Shown: piece by piece, positions 30,321 to 39,289 of the stretch
How positions within the stretch are numbered: position 1 is the stretch's first letter
Layout of the letters: every line of letters begins with the position of its first letter
From: Anastrepha obliqua
Lineage: Eukaryota > Arthropoda > Insecta > Diptera > Tephritidae
Length of the DNA stretch: 64,000 bases
Direction: 5' to 3'
NCBI RefSeq assembly: GCF_027943255.1
Contig: NC_072892.1
Coordinates: 161,078,792 to 161,142,791 of the forward strand
Made by a program: the position numbers and the translations under genes
Notes under the pieces: model-generated
Databases searched by the model: none
What the model was told of the DNA's origin: nothing
The model's input: only the letters and a program-made list of their open reading frames with translations

Positions 30321-32226
30321 CAGCGCACGCTCAATAACGTGAACGCTCTAAAGCATGAACACCCCAAAACGTGCATTGACTACTCTAGAACGTGAACAAA
30401 CCCAAAAAGCTTTATAACATGAACAATAAACGTTACAATTATTTGAATGTAGTTTGCATTGATCTCAAGTAATTCTGAAATGGGGGGATCCCCTAATTAT
30501 AAAATTGGCATTTTATTTGTAATTGCATGTAAGGAGTAAACTATTGCAGTCGCGGTTTTGGTTTTGCAAAGAGTGTTTCGTCTTATGTTTTCTCGAGAAA
30601 ATGAGTTCTAAAAACTGGCGAGTAAGTGCTCTAATGTTGAAAGAAAAGGCAAAAACACTGTATGCAAAATTTAAAGGAAATGAAACAAACTTCTTCGCTA
30701 GTGATGGACGGCTCCAAGGATTCAAGAAGAGGTACGGTATTCGTCTTCTTAAAAATATCAGGCGAAAAACTGTCTTCGCAACCTCAGCTAGTGGATCCGT
30801 TTAAATGAAAACTTAAAGCTAAAATGGCCGAATTGGAGTTGTGCAACGATCAGTTATATAATGCTGATGAGTCGTGGTTATTCTGGAGACTTTTGGCAGA
30901 TAAAACGTACGCGTCATGTTTGGAGAAGAGAACCCCAGGGGTAAAGTCCGAGAAGCAGCGAATCCCGCTTCTATGTTGTTCAAACGTCACTGGATGCCAC
31001 AAGTTTGAGCTTTTGGTAATTGAAAAGGCGAAGAATCCACGCTGCTTTAAAAACTTTCAGTATCCCACCGACTATAAGAGCTCGAAATCCGCCTGAATGA
31101 CGTCGGCTGTTTTCAAACAATGGTTTCATGAGTCATTTGTTCCACAGGTGAATATTTTTTTTAAGTTTTGTTCGATTCTTAAGGTTAACTGGTTGTTTTT
31201 TAAGGTTACATCGTTAAATGAGAAAGCCTTATCCATTAAAGCTCTCCGCCTAATCGACAACGCTCCTTCTCACCCAATTGAAGCTGAACTGACAACGCAG
31301 AATGGGCAAATTTCGACAATGTTTATGCCACCAAACGTTACTCCCCTCATTCAACCGATGGATCCGAATGCAATAAAAATCACTAAGTTGCATTACAGAA
31401 ACAGCCTTCTAGCTTCAATAGCAGCGAGAAAGTCTGATTTGCCCGAGTCGTTAAAAAAAATTAACTTAAAAACAGCTATAAATCCTTTGGATGCGGCTTG
31501 GTTTCGTGTTTCTGAAGCAACAATAGTTAAGTGCTGGAAAAGTATTTTAAATTTTGCGGTAAACAATGATGATCCCGAAGATTATGTTCCGTTGGCGGTT
31601 TTAAAACGAAAATGGGAAGCTGAACTTCGCACCTTGATGAGCAACACCGTCGATCTCCTTAGTAGTTTAAATCCTGAGGTTCGTTCGTGTTCGCAGATAT
31701 GCTCAAAGATATGTATGTGGGTTATTGAAAAAACTTTTTTTTATTAAAAATTTCAGATTGAATTCACGTTACCAGCCATTCATGAATGGAACGAAGATAT
31801 CGAGGAGGGCAATTCAGATGACGATCATTAGCAAGAGAACGAATTCGATGATGACAGCGTATCAGAGCAACTGGAGAAAATTAAGCCGACTGAGGCAGTT
31901 GAAATTTTCAACAAGGCGTTAATATGGGCTAGTCATGAAGACGTCGATCAAAATGATATGAGTGTGCTTAGACGGTTAAGGGAGAAAGCTGTGCTTCAAG
32001 TTTTAGAAAAACAGAAGATACAAAAAAGATGACTGATTTTTTTTTTGAATAAAACCATCGTATGACTTAATTTTCAATTAATATGTAACGAAAACAAGAA
32101 TAAAATGTAAGCTTAAATGTGAAAAAATATATTTACTTAATCTTTTTGGGCATTCCAAAACTCAAGCACTTTTGTTAACGTGAACTGCCTTGGTATGAAT
32201 TAGTTCACGTTATCGAGCGTGCGCTG
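30321..32226 (+). mobile_element. Tigger/pogo-type DNA transposon, 1,906 bp, both ends present
   Basis: Left end CAGCGCACGCTCAATAACGT and the inverse at 32,226 agree over 24 bases with one mismatch; TA flanks at 30,319-30,320 and 32,227-32,228. Near the left end the motif ACGTGAAC or a close variant repeats ('aacgtgaac', 'agcatgaac', 'gaacgtgaac', 'aacatgaac') within 110 bases, as transposase-binding iterons would. The element holds one transposase gene with a small number of lesions, so it looks younger than most others here. Confidence 0.9.
30600..32031 (+). pseudogene. Tigger/pogo transposase (Tc5-type HTH and DDE_1 core) with likely introns
   Basis: Start near 30,601 (MSSKNWRVSALMLKEKAKTL) lies in the second DNA-binding helix set; FASDGRLQGFKKRYGIRLL is the HTH_Tnp_Tc5 signature. 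The first CENP-B-type helix set seems missing. An extra base in the A-run near 30,752 shifts frame, and KISGEKLSSQPQLVDPFK continues in the new frame, followed by one stop. The core has QLYNADESWLFWRL (D1), LRLIDNAPSHPIEAEL (D2) and PPNVTPLIQPMDPNA (D3). Two in-phase insertions that break conserved text end in AG and begin with GT (31,148-31,204 and 31,679-31,756) and look like introns. After the second, FTLPAIHEWNEDIEEG continues to the stop near 32,031, with one TAG in between. Not functional as it stands. Confidence 0.85.
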
Positions 32227-32228
32227 TA

Positions 32229-32616
32229 TGTACAAATGAACATGAATACCTACATAAACCTAATTATCTTTTTACACGATAGATACATTCCCAAAAAACT
32301 CGTGTAAACAAAATTCGTGTAAAAAGAGAATTAAGTGAAATCAACTTTAAAAAATTCTTTTTGGAGTTCACTTAAGAATTTATTTCGTGCTTACACATTT
32401 TAATTCATTAAATATATTATAAGAAATACATTATGAAACAGCGAAAGCAAAATCTAAAAAAATCTAATTTAAACGCTTCGTACATGCGTCGAAGAATCTC
32501 ACTCTATTTGCTCTATTAGATTCAAGAAAAATTCATAAAATATTGAAAATCGTGTTAAAACAAAACAATTCGTTTAAAGAGAGAGAATTTGGTGTATATA
32601 TACATACATACGTAAA
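32229..32616. other. Interval without a gene; CGTGTAAA repeats
   Basis: 'ctcgtgtaaacaaaattcgtgtaaa' (interrupted) and further 'cgtgt' and 'cgttt' variants occur, with mirrored 'tttttacacga' at the left edge, suggesting a decayed non-autonomous element. Boundaries are not clear. Confidence 0.35.
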
Positions 32617-32618
32617 TA

Positions 32619-33738
32619 CGAGGCGTGTTCAAAAAGTATCGCGAATTTTGAGTTTTCGCAGGTTACGTATATTAGAATTTCAATGATGGATCAAAGAACC
32701 TGTTTCTAATTTTGTGTGAAAAACGAAATTAAGTACGCGGATGCATTCGAATGTTGACTGTGTCATACGGAGAAGCTACTTTGGACCAAAGTAACGTTTA
32801 TCGGTAGTACAAAATGTTCTCAGAAGGCCGAGAAGATGTGAATGACGAAAAGCGTGCCGGCGTGCCAGACGCCCGAGCACTTCAACAACAGACGCAAAAC
32901 TTAATGAAGTGAAGAAAATATTATTGGCCAATCATTGAATCACCGTTAGAGAAGTTGATGAGGACCTAGACATATCGATTGGCTCGTGCCATTCGATTTT
33001 TTCTATGATTTGGGCATGAGACGGGTCGTCGTAAAACTCGTACCTAAACTGCTTAATTTCTACCAAAAGCAGCATCGCATGAATATTGCTACGATGTTGG
33101 GCCAAATTTGCTCCAGAGGGTCTTAACTGGTGACGAATCGTGGGTTTATGGTCATGGCTCAATCATCTCAATGGAAGCCGCCGCTCGAACCAAGACCGAA
33201 AAAAGCGCGACAAGTTCGGTCGAATGTAAAAGTTTTGCTTACCGTTTTCTTCGATTGCAGGGGCGTTGTGCATCATGAGTTCTTGCCACAGGCTAAACCG
33301 GTCAATAAGGAATATTACCTGCAAGTTATGCGCAATTTGCGCGAAGTAATCCGCCAGAAACGCCCGGATTTGTGGAATAACGAAAATTGGCTCTTGCATC
33401 ATGATAACGCCCCTGCTCACACATCGTTGCTTGTGTCCGACTTTTTGGCCAAAAACAACACATTAATGATGCCACAGTCACCGTATTCTCCAGATCAGGG
33501 CCCCTGTGACTTTTTCTTGTTCCCGCAGCACGAGATAAAGACGACATCGAAGGAGGAGCTGAACAAGATAAAAAAAAAATGATTTTTTGCAGTGCTTCGA
33601 AGATTGGAAAAAACGTTGGCACAAGTGCATAAAATCTCATGGGAATTACTTTGAAGGGGACAAAATAGATATTAATGAATAAATAAATAATTTTTGAAAA
33701 AAAACACAAAATTCGCGATACTTTTTAAGCACACCTCG
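32619..33738 (+). mobile_element. Mariner element (1,120 bp), same family as 9661-10865, copy 2
   Basis: Ends CGAGGCGTGTTCAAAAAGTA (32,619) and the inverse at 33,738, with TA at 32,617-32,618 and 33,739-33,740. Orientation is opposite to the first copy. Ends remain similar to copy 1, so the family is defined by two members here. Confidence 0.85.
32815..33582 (+). pseudogene. Mariner transposase (DD34D), better preserved core
   Basis: The N-terminal half is broken: MFSEGREDVNDEKR near 32,815, then the HTH linker in several frames. TGDESWVYGH (first D) is at ~33,128, followed by a frame change to SSQWKPPLEPRPKKARQVRS and LLTVFFDCRGVVHHEFLPQA. LLHHDNAPAHTSLLVSDFLA gives the second D and YSPDQGPCDFFLFP the third, 34 residues later; the usual SPDLAPCD has become SPDQGPCD. 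The C-terminus is shortened by a deletion after the FFLFP motif, jumping to HEIKTTSKEELNKIKKK. Not functional. Confidence 0.8.
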
Positions 33739-33740
33739 TA

Positions 33741-33957
33741 TATGTATATGCATTCACACACACGCATACGAAATTTTGAAATAGATTAGCATCCCTAGTT
33801 ACATCAAATTGTTGTTGCATTGTTTCTAATTCATTTTCCTGCGGTTAGTTGATTGGGGTTTTTTTCTTTTATTGCTTATCAACTTATAATTCGTGCGCAA
33901 TTTATTTACTTTTATCAAACGCCACCGCTTGAATATTGTTTGTTGAGGTATCGCTCA
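33741..33957. other. Short interval without a gene
   Basis: AT-rich spacer between the mariner and the nested DD41D composite. Confidence 0.3.
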
Positions 33958-34159
33958 TACAGGGTGGTCCATATAATTTTTTGTTTTGATTCAAATGTTA
34001 TTTTCACAGTGACAATTCTTTTCCGCTGGATATCTTGAAAGAAAGTCAGTATCATATCTCTGAGGAACGAAATTAATCGCTCTACGAATCGCAATAAAGA
34101 TGGGAAATATTGCAAACTTATTTCCAAAGTGAATGTTGTGAAGTCCAAATAGTGCGTTT

Positions 34160-35026
34160 TGTTAAAGGAAGGCAAAATCATCTTTTCTGACGAAGCGCAT
34201 TTTCATCTTGGTGGCTAATATTAATAAGCCCAATTGCCACATTTAGAGATCGGAAAAATCGCACGTAATTGGCAAGAAAGCAACTGACGTAGTCGATTGA
34301 GATGGTGCGTGACTACCATTCGGAAGTGTGTAGGTTTGGATCTCCGTGCATGACACACCAAAAGGATAGAAACATTTTTTCTAATAGCGTTCACCTTTCG
34401 GGCGGCAATGGCTGCATATTTCTGACATGAAAAAGCTTCTCATAAAAAACAGTTGCCGTTCGTAGTCGACTTACAACTGTAGGTTCTTAATTCATGGAAC
34501 AACTCCAAGACGCACACCACAAATATGAAGAGGAGCTCGAAGAAACATCGAAAAAAGGGTGTAAGTGCCAATTATTTATTTATTTAGTCGTCGAGAAGTC
34601 AATGCATCGACAGAGTGTGACTACTTGTATTGGTATGGATTTTGGTGGGTCCTGATGCCGGTAATTCTTCTTTGAAAATGCTGCTGGAAATGCTACTTCG
34701 GTCAACTGTGAAAACTAAAGCGGTATGATAAAATATTTTTTGTGCACGAAAATTGAAGGCATAGATTTAGACGATCTTTGGTTTCAGCAGCATGAGGGGC
34801 TAAGCTACATAGCCATGCCACGATTGATCGTATGCGTGCCAAGTTCAGTAATGGTATTGTCAGCCATCTCGACGTTGTCTATTGACCACTGACCACGAAG
34901 CTGCGATTTGAGACCGTTACACTTTTTTTGTTGGGTACCGTCAACGCCAGATATTTTGCAAAAAATCTATTAACGATTCAGGCCCTTAAAGCGAATATCG
35001 AACATGTCATTGTGGAGATACAGCCA
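34160..35026 (+). pseudogene. DD41D transposase, interrupted by SINE and LINE
   Basis: KIIFSDEAHFHLGG (34,167-34,210) has the first catalytic D. IARNWQESN reaches the SINE at 34,287, and the same segment resumes at 34,588 as VVEKSMHRQSVTT, so the SINE fell between two adjacent motifs. DLDDLWFQQHEG follows near 34,770, where the second catalytic D is changed to H. ATIDRMRAKFSNGIVSHLDV and IQALKANIEHVIVEIQPK (ending 35,026) continue, and a last piece SVLENLVNRRR lies beyond the LINE. Stops and shifts abound. Confidence 0.75.
34287..34586 (+). repeat. SINE copy, nearly full length, inside the DD41D element
   Basis: Head 'acgtagtcgattgagatggt' (A box eroded) and GGTTTGGATCTC (B box, one change), body 'catttctgacatgaaaaagc' and 'agacgcacaccacaaatatg', tail GTGCCAATTATTTATTTATT. 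Roughly 300 bp. Target duplication is not obvious, but both sides match neighbouring parts of the transposase gene. Confidence 0.8.
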
Positions 35027-35626
35027 AAAACCTCTGTCTCAAAACTTTTTGAGATAACAGTGAATGATAGGTTACATTTTGCTGTCAAAGGCTTAATATC
35101 TGCCAACCAGCATGGTTTCGTTGCAAGTCGCTCCACTGTCACTAATTTCTCTATTTTCAATGATTACTGCATTTCAGTCTTCCAGAACAAATCGCAAGTT
35201 GATACAATTTCTACAGACTTCCCTAAAGCGTTTAACAAAGTATCGCACCGAATACTCTTGTCGAAGCTTGCGTCATTGGGTATACACCCCACGTTTTTGT
35301 CGTGGATCAAATCATATTTGTCCAACAGGCACTGCGTTGATAATACGACATCCCGTGCATTTATTGCGTCCTCTGGTGTCTCTCAGGGAAATATTCTAGA
35401 ACCCCTTCTCTTTATTCTCTTTATTAACGATATTGGTTCATGCTTTTCTTTTGCTGAACACTTCTTGTATGCTGATGATCTTAAAATATTTGCGGTGATT
35501 AACAGTGTTAGGGACTCTGAAAAGTTGCAAACCGACTTGCACAATGTCCGGAACTGGTGCTACGAGTATTTAAACCGTTTGTCACTAAATATAAGCAAAT
35601 GCTTTCAAGTACATAAAATATGCTAA
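34928..35626 (+). other. Chimeric open frame: transposase C-terminus fused to LINE RT
   Basis: A 232-codon frame without stops starts in the DD41D transposase tail (about 33 codons, to EIQPK) and runs on into ~200 codons of LINE RT including YADD. It arises because the LINE insertion happened to preserve frame. It is a chance product of insertion, not a known gene type, but it is open and could be translated if transcribed. Confidence 0.7.
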
Positions 35627-36549
35627 GTCAAACAATACTTTGCATACTTCGTATAGTATTGCTGGCTTACCTTTGCCATCCGTTGAGGAAATTAAAGACT
35701 TAGGCGTTATTTTCGACGCTAAGCTGAATTTCACTAGCCATTCATATACGATGCTACTATGAATGGCTATCAAAAGAGAGAAATGTACGGAAAAATTTAA
35801 TTTCTATACATATTTTGGAATTTTTGAAAAAGTAAGAGATGTACTGAAAGACTTATTTTTATTACTATTATTTTTTTTTGAATTTTTTAAGAAGTAAGAA
35901 ATGTACTGAAAAATTTAATTGTTATTAATTATGACGTGGTTAACATGGTGAAATGGTCTTATGCATTCATACGCCGAAATCGTTCTGCATTTACCAGCCC
36001 ACGCACTCTCAAAACAGTGCATTGTGCTTTTGTTAGATCAAGATTGGACTGTGCGGCTATTTGGTTTTGGAAACCGTACCAAATAGGTCTGTCTAATCGG
36101 ATTGAGAGAGTTCAGAAAGTTTTTCTTCGTTTTGCGCTCCGATCTTTAAACTTTTCTGAACCTGTACCATCGTACCGCTCTCGATGTTTATTGATTGACT
36201 TAAAACCACTTGATAGCAGACGATCTATTCTATCGTGCTCATTTATTATTCGTATCATTTCTGGATCCATTGATTGTCCTTCCCTTTTAAGTAAAATTAA
36301 ATTTAATATACCCAGTATGAGGCTCCGACAGTACGAAACCATTAAAATTGGCTTCTCGAGAACTAACTTCGGGGTGAATGCTCCGATTCATGCATGTGGA
36401 GATTTAAATATGTTTTTCAATTCTTCTGGTGCTGATTTTACATGGCCATATGGCATCCTAGTCAACCATCTTAAGGAGACTCGGTGGTCTAGAAAATTCA
36501 AAAAATCGTTTTTTTTGTTTTTTCGATATTTCGAAAGTATAGAGCATTA
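35040..36549 (+). pseudogene. Jockey/CR1-like reverse transcriptase, split by an insertion
   Basis: Segment order: KLFEITVNDRL, ISANQHGFVASRSTVTNFSI (RT motif), DFPKAFNKVSHRILLSKL (motif A; the conserved YxDFxKAFD has lost its second D), SSGVSQGNILEPLLFILFIN (motif B, GxPQGSxLGP changed), FLYADDLKIFAV (YADD, motif C), LSLNISKCFQV. A shift at ~35,615 leads to LPLPSVEEIKDLGVIFDAKL. Text breaks at TSHSYTM (35,752) and resumes at VNMVKWSYAFIRRNRSAF (35,939). The thumb TLKTVHCAFVRSRLDCAAIW follows and the frame ends near 36,549. The N-terminal endonuclease is missing. Confidence 0.8.
35772..35934 (+). repeat. Single B-C-A repeat trimer inside the LINE RT
   Basis: Three successive units: B ('gagaaatgtacggaaaaatt', ~35,779), C ('agagatgtactgaaagactt', ~35,836) and A ('agaaatgtactgaaaaattt', ~35,896), each ~55 bp with AT-rich spacers. 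The same three types in the same order make up the array at 37,375-38,120. It separates two halves of RT that are contiguous in related proteins. Confidence 0.8.
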
Positions 36550-36559
36550 AGAATGTACT

Positions 36560-37180
36560 GTGAAATTTTCTTACGGAAATTCCCAATATTATAGCTTGTA
36601 CAGCCCATTAACTACGTAGAGAGCGATCTGCGCGCTCCTGTACCTGAAATTTTAAACTCATTTATCTCGAAACGACTTTTTTCGGCACGGCGGGGATGAA
36701 AACAAAAAAACTATTCAACCGTATTACTTGAAATTTGGATGTGTTGTTCACAACATGTATCGCTATCGTCGGAACTAGAATCATCATTTTATTTAAATAA
36801 TTTCCTATTTTTTAAACTAAAAAACTATTGGAAAAAACCCGATTTTACGAACTTTTTTTTCAAAATTACGCTATTTTGTCAATTCTTAATTTTTTCGATT
36901 TGTTCTAGTTCCGACCATAACTGCACTCTTTCTGATTAAGAATCTTCTTGTATTTTGTGTTTCAGATGAGTAGAAGTCTCGAAATCATCTACGCCGTACG
37001 GGTTCGATTTTTCGAGAGGGTCATCTTCAGCGGCATTTTTATAATAATAAATATTGTTTCAAAAGTAAAAAAAAAAATTTTTGTATGCTCAATAAACGTA
37101 CTAATAAGCCTGAAAAGTTGAAACATCGTTTTTTAAATTTTTAATGGCAAAAAACAAATCGTGAAAATAGGTGAAATTTT
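36560..37180. repeat. Hairpin-bearing segment related to the element at 1968-2680
   Basis: GTCGGAACTAGAA (about 36,767) and TTCTAGTTCCGAC (about 36,904) are inverted around an AT-rich loop. Outside them lies 'tctcgaaacgactttttt', shared with the 713-bp TIR element at ~2169-2186, at a similar distance from a central hairpin. Likely a second member of that structural family, inserted in the LINE 3' part. Ends are not sharply visible. Confidence 0.5.
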
Positions 37181-37374
37181 CGTGCTTTAGACCACCGGGT
37201 ACCCTTAAATCGTTTTTTTTAGTAACTACTAAACTATTGTACATTAGCTTAACATAGTCTGTAAGAATGTATCCGTTCAAAGACAAATAAACAAATAAAT
37301 AAATAAAAAAATAAAAATAAAAATAAAGAAACCGTTTCTCGGTCTTGGAAAACTTGGTTAACAGGAGGCGTTAG

Positions 37375-38120
37375 AATAAACGAATAACGTACTGAAAAGT
37401 TTAACTTTAATTAATTGTTTTTGAATTTTTAAAAAGCAAGAAATGTACTGAAAAACTTTACTTTTGTAATTTTTTTTAATTCTTAAAAAGTAAGAAACTT
37501 ACTTAATTTTTAAAATTTTTTAAATAGTCAGAAATGTATGGTAAAAGTTAATTTTTATTAATTTTTTTGAATTTTTGAAAAGAAAGAAATGTACGGAAAA
37601 ATTTAATTTCTTTACATTTTTTAGAACTTTTGAAAAAGTAAGAGATGTACTGAAAGACTTATTTTTATTTTTTTTTGTGTTTTTTTTTTTAAAGTAAGAA
37701 ATGTATTGAAAAACTTAATTTTTACTAATTTTTGAAAAGAAAGAAATGTACGGAAAAATTTAATTTCTATACATTTTTCGGAATTTTTGAAAAAGTAAGA
37801 GATGTACTGACTTATTTTTATTATTTTTTTTTAAATTTTTTAAGAAAGAAATGTACTGAAAAATTTAATATTTATTACAATAATTTTTTTGAATTTTTGA
37901 AAAGAAAGAAATGTACGGAAAAATTAAATTTCTATACATTTTTGGAATTTTTGAAAAAGTAAGAGATGTACTGAAAGACTTATTTTTATTTTATTTTTTT
38001 GAATTTTTTAAAAAGTAAGAAATGTACTGAAAAATTTAATGTTCATTAATGTTTTTGCATTTTTGAAAAGTAAGAACTGTACTGAAAACTTAATTTTTAT
38101 TAATTTTTTTTTTTAATTTA
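37375..38120 (+). repeat. Tandem array with A-B-C higher-order organisation
   Basis: About 13-14 units of ~50-60 bp, recognised by 'aagaaatgta' or variants near 37,440, 37,531, 37,585, 37,640, 37,698, 37,741, 37,797, 37,846, 37,907, 37,967, 38,018 and 38,073. From 37,585 the unit types cycle B, C, A three times (B at 37,585, 37,741 and 37,907), a trimer period of ~156-166 bp. Earlier units are more like A. The array lies between the last transposase codons and the right end of the DD41D element. Confidence 0.8.
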
Positions 38121-38151
38121 TAAAAATAAACTACTATACGGACCACCCTTT

Positions 38152-38829
38152 ATGTATATAATATTTTAATTGAGCTTTATACATACTTCTAGGAATACAT
38201 TTTCATTGACTGCTTTGAAACTGTTTTACACGAATAAATCAGCCTTTTCGGTTTCCATGGCTGTGACGTCATCTGCTTCCGCAATAAGTTTTTAGTGCAG
38301 AAGAGTTGGAAGATGATGTAAGTTTTAGTTTTCTTAATTTAATAGTTATGCCACATTAGAACTTTAAGAAAATATAAACTATTACATTCATGATTTAAAG
38401 TACAATCAGTTAACAAAAAAGTTTAAATTTTTGATACTGTCGAAAGAGTAGAGACTTTGATGACCTGAAGGATATCCACCTTGTGAAGAAACACTGGAAC
38501 TTCAACAATTTGACTAGTTTTGATTACTTTTCTTTAATTTTTTGTAATGTTCCTTATTTTTTATAAAAGATATTCTATACCTTTCTATAGAAAAAAGTAT
38601 ATAAATTCTAATTTGAAATTTTAGACAAAAATTAGAAAAATTCCACGATTCTGTTTTTTTTGCGGCTACTTTAAAACTTGACTCTTTTGATATTCGATAA
38701 CTTCGGCGACTTGAGCTTTTTGACTTTCGACAAGTCCGATAACTTAACTGCCTCGTTGGGATGTTTGAACGACTGTTGACTATTTAACGACGGATAATGT
38801 GACCAACTTTTTACAGGCTTTTCTATAGG
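38152..38829. other. Interval without a recognised gene
   Basis: AT-rich; no motif found. Confidence 0.3.
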
Positions 38830-38905
38830 GATTCGAGGCGGTGACATGAATTGGCCACCAGGACCGTGTGATTTGACCTAGCTAGACTCTGCTTGTATAC
38901 TCTTT
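38830..38905 (+). pseudogene. Tiny DD41D transposase fragment
   Basis: IRGGDMNWPPGPCDLT then a stop and LDSAC: this is the segment before the third catalytic D (RRGDVNWPPRSCDLTPLD in the first copy). Around 25 codons are readable; the rest is lost. Confidence 0.6.
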
Positions 38906-38952
38906 CTTAATGCAGTCTTATTCTCCATAAGAAAATAGTACTTTTTCCTAGT

Positions 38953-39045
38953 CAATCATAGCGGTCGCCCCTCGGCAGGTAAAGAAAAACCTCCGAGTGT
39001 ATTTCTGCCATGAAAAAGCTCATCATAAAAAATATCTGGAGGTAA
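38953..39045 (+). repeat. SINE body fragment
   Basis: 'agcggtcgcccctcggcagg' and 'gtatttctgccatgaaaaag' are the SINE body; head and tail are missing. Confidence 0.7.
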
Positions 39046-39288
39046 TTGCAGAAACGACTGGCTATGTTTCAGACTTGGACAAATCCTATTATTGGAAAGG
39101 GATCAACAAACTAGTACAACTTTGAAGAACGAAGTGTATAAGGATAAAATGGGACTTTGTCGAAAACTAAAAAAAAAAATTTAAAAAAAAATTTGAAAAA
39201 ATTTAAATAAAAATAAAGAAAAATAAAAAGATTTACCCCGAACAATTAAGTAGTTTTTATTTTTGCACGAACTTTTCAAACGACCCTC
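39046..39288 (+). pseudogene. Mariner 3' end
   Basis: YYWKGINKLVQL then RTKCIRIKWDFVEN (frame kept loosely) resembles the mariner C-terminus 'YYxxGIxKLxxRWxKCIxxxGDYVE'. The sequence ends at 'gcacgaacttttcaaacgac' followed by 'cctcgtatg', plausibly a terminal repeat. The 5' part is not present. Confidence 0.5.
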
Positions 39289-39289
39289 G

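Larger units (their letters stand above)
35027..37330 (+). mobile_element. Jockey/CR1-like LINE inserted in the DD41D element
   Basis: Begins inside RT immediately after EIQPK of the transposase and ends in (AAATA)n at ~37,285-37,330, after which the transposase text resumes. 'aaacctctgtctc' before and 'aaaccgtttctc' after may be an eroded target duplication. The LINE itself holds a repeat trimer (35,772-35,934) and a hairpin-containing segment (about 36,560-37,180). Confidence 0.7.
33960..38150 (+). mobile_element. DD41D element expanded to 4.2 kb by nested insertions
   Basis: Left end CAGGGTGGTCCATATAATTT (33,960; TA before it) and right end 'tatacggaccaccctt' (38,150; TA after it) are inverted copies, about 16 of 19 matching. 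Transposase pieces appear in order on the plus strand: first part to 34,286, then a SINE, then more core to 35,026, then a LINE, then SVLENLVNRRR right after the LINE's tail at about 37,345. Past this point the element's 3' end is filled with the tandem array 37,375-38,120. The order and reading direction make one interrupted element far likelier than separate relics. Confidence 0.7.

Noticed and set aside
31713..31756. A 44-base GTATGT...CAG intron in the Tigger gene
   Set aside because: Joining there puts a stop right after the junction; the donor at 31,679 keeps phase and gives a 78-base intron.
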